A program made the position numbers and the translations under genes. A DNA stretch of 5,258 nt, from contig CAIQOY010000407.1 of NCBI GenBank assembly GCA_903873565.1, forward strand, positions 1 to 5,258. Reading direction: 5' to 3'. The notes beneath the pieces are model-generated. The model searched no databases, had not been told where the DNA came from, and saw only the letters and a program-made list of their open reading frames with translations. Shown here piece by piece: positions 4,889 through 5,258 of this stretch. Position 1 is the first letter of the stretch. Every line of letters begins with the position of its first letter. The DNA is from an uncultured Actinomycetes bacterium (GTDB lineage Bacteria; Actinomycetota; Thermoleophilia; Gaiellales; F1-60-MAGs149).

Positions 4889-5258
4889 GTGGAGGGCCGC
4901 CGCATCGGACGCCGCTACGTGCTCGGGGTGCCGGACCGCGGGGCCCCCGGCGGCAGCGTCTGGCGGGCGCGCGACGCGGCGACCGACGCCCCCGTCCTCG
5001 TCACCCTCCTCGACCCCGTGCCCGCGGCGGACGCCGCCCTCGCGGCGCTCGCGCAGGCCCGCCACCCCGGCCTGCCGGTGGTCCTCGACCACGGCGCGGA
5101 CGACGACGGCGCGCGCTTCCTGGCGACGCCGATGCGGTCGGGCCGCTCGGCCAGGGCCGCCCTCGCCGGCCGCGCGCTGGACGGCCCGGAGCTCGCCCGC
5201 CTGGGCGCGGACCTCGCGGGCGCGCTCGCCGTCCTCCACGGCGCCGGCCTGGTCCAGG
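4889..5258 (+). CDS. Protein-kinase-fold protein, likely pseudokinase, 3'-truncated by the window edge
   Basis: The visible 123 residues from the GTG at 4889 follow the N-lobe of bacterial Hanks-type Ser/Thr kinases. RRYVLG is the first strand, RGAPGGSVWRARD (17-29) is a glycine-rich loop, and VLVTLLDP (36-43) is the strand that normally carries VAVK. ARHPGLPVVLDHGADDDGARFLATPM (57-82) corresponds to the helix C to hinge segment, and ELARLGADLAGALAVLHGAGLVQ (101-123) to the helix before the catalytic loop. The ATP-anchoring lysine is replaced by Thr39. Where the family has HRD after GIV, this gene has GLVQ, and the next codon begins with G, so it cannot encode Arg. Both substitutions argue against normal phosphotransfer and for a pseudokinase or scaffold role. 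The rest of the gene, including any membrane segment or sensor domain, is outside the window. An unrelated fold is possible but unlikely, given the order of the motifs. Confidence 0.75.
   Translation, partial: MEGRRIGRRYVLGVPDRGAPGGSVWRARDAATDAPVLVTLLDPVPAADAALAALAQARHPGLPVVLDHGADDDGARFLATPMRSGRSARAALAGRALDGPELARLGADLAGALAVLHGAGLVQ

Noticed and set aside
4259..5239. Long - strand frame giving Dcd an N-terminal extension of about 139 residues
   Set aside because: The extra part is antisense to the kinase-like gene, arginine- and glycine-rich and low in complexity. Dcd proteins begin at MxLSDR, which matches the ATG at 4822.

Overview
The window is about 5.3 kb of very GC-rich DNA with dense coding, GTG as well as ATG starts, and promoter-like boxes placed so that some transcripts would begin at or near the start codon. 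Together with a SufS-SufU pair, a mycobacterial-type dCTP deaminase, a PucR-type regulator and a kinase-fold protein, this points to a high-GC actinobacterium. The deep-branching class Thermoleophilia (Solirubrobacterales-like) is a reasonable guess. The assignment is inference; the window has no rRNA or other taxonomic marker.

Layout, left to right. (1) Positions 2-1239, + strand: the 3' two thirds of sufS (cysteine desulfurase) and all of sufU (zinc-dependent sulfur acceptor), two bases apart, the end of a SUF iron-sulfur operon whose other genes should lie to the left. (2) Positions 1236-2279, - strand: a PucR/CdaR-family transcription regulator whose stop codon interlocks with that of sufU in a shared CTAG. 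(3) Positions 2314-4002, - strand: a large multi-pass membrane protein of GT-C glycosyltransferase-like layout, 34 bases upstream of the regulator and probably co-transcribed with it. (4) Positions 4003-4258: no protein gene. On the - strand this stretch can fold into an elaborate RNA of about 200 nt, with paired ends, a three-way-junction-like core and a perfect 12-bp GC-rich hairpin near its 3' end. It is preceded by an extended -10 promoter motif. It may be an unassigned small RNA gene, or the leader of the membrane-protein gene. (5) Positions 4259-4822, - strand: dcd, closely resembling the bifunctional dCTP deaminase/dUTPase of mycobacteria. (6) Positions 4889-5258, + strand: the start of a protein-kinase-fold gene, divergent from dcd and cut by the window edge. 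It lacks the ATP-binding lysine and the His-Arg of HRD, so it looks like a pseudokinase.

Only sufS and sufU clearly work together: SufS takes sulfur from cysteine and SufU accepts it for Fe-S cluster building. Dcd supplies dUMP for thymidylate synthesis independently. The most interesting parts are the 4003-4258 region, the degenerate kinase, and a SufU that lacks the insertion usual in its family.
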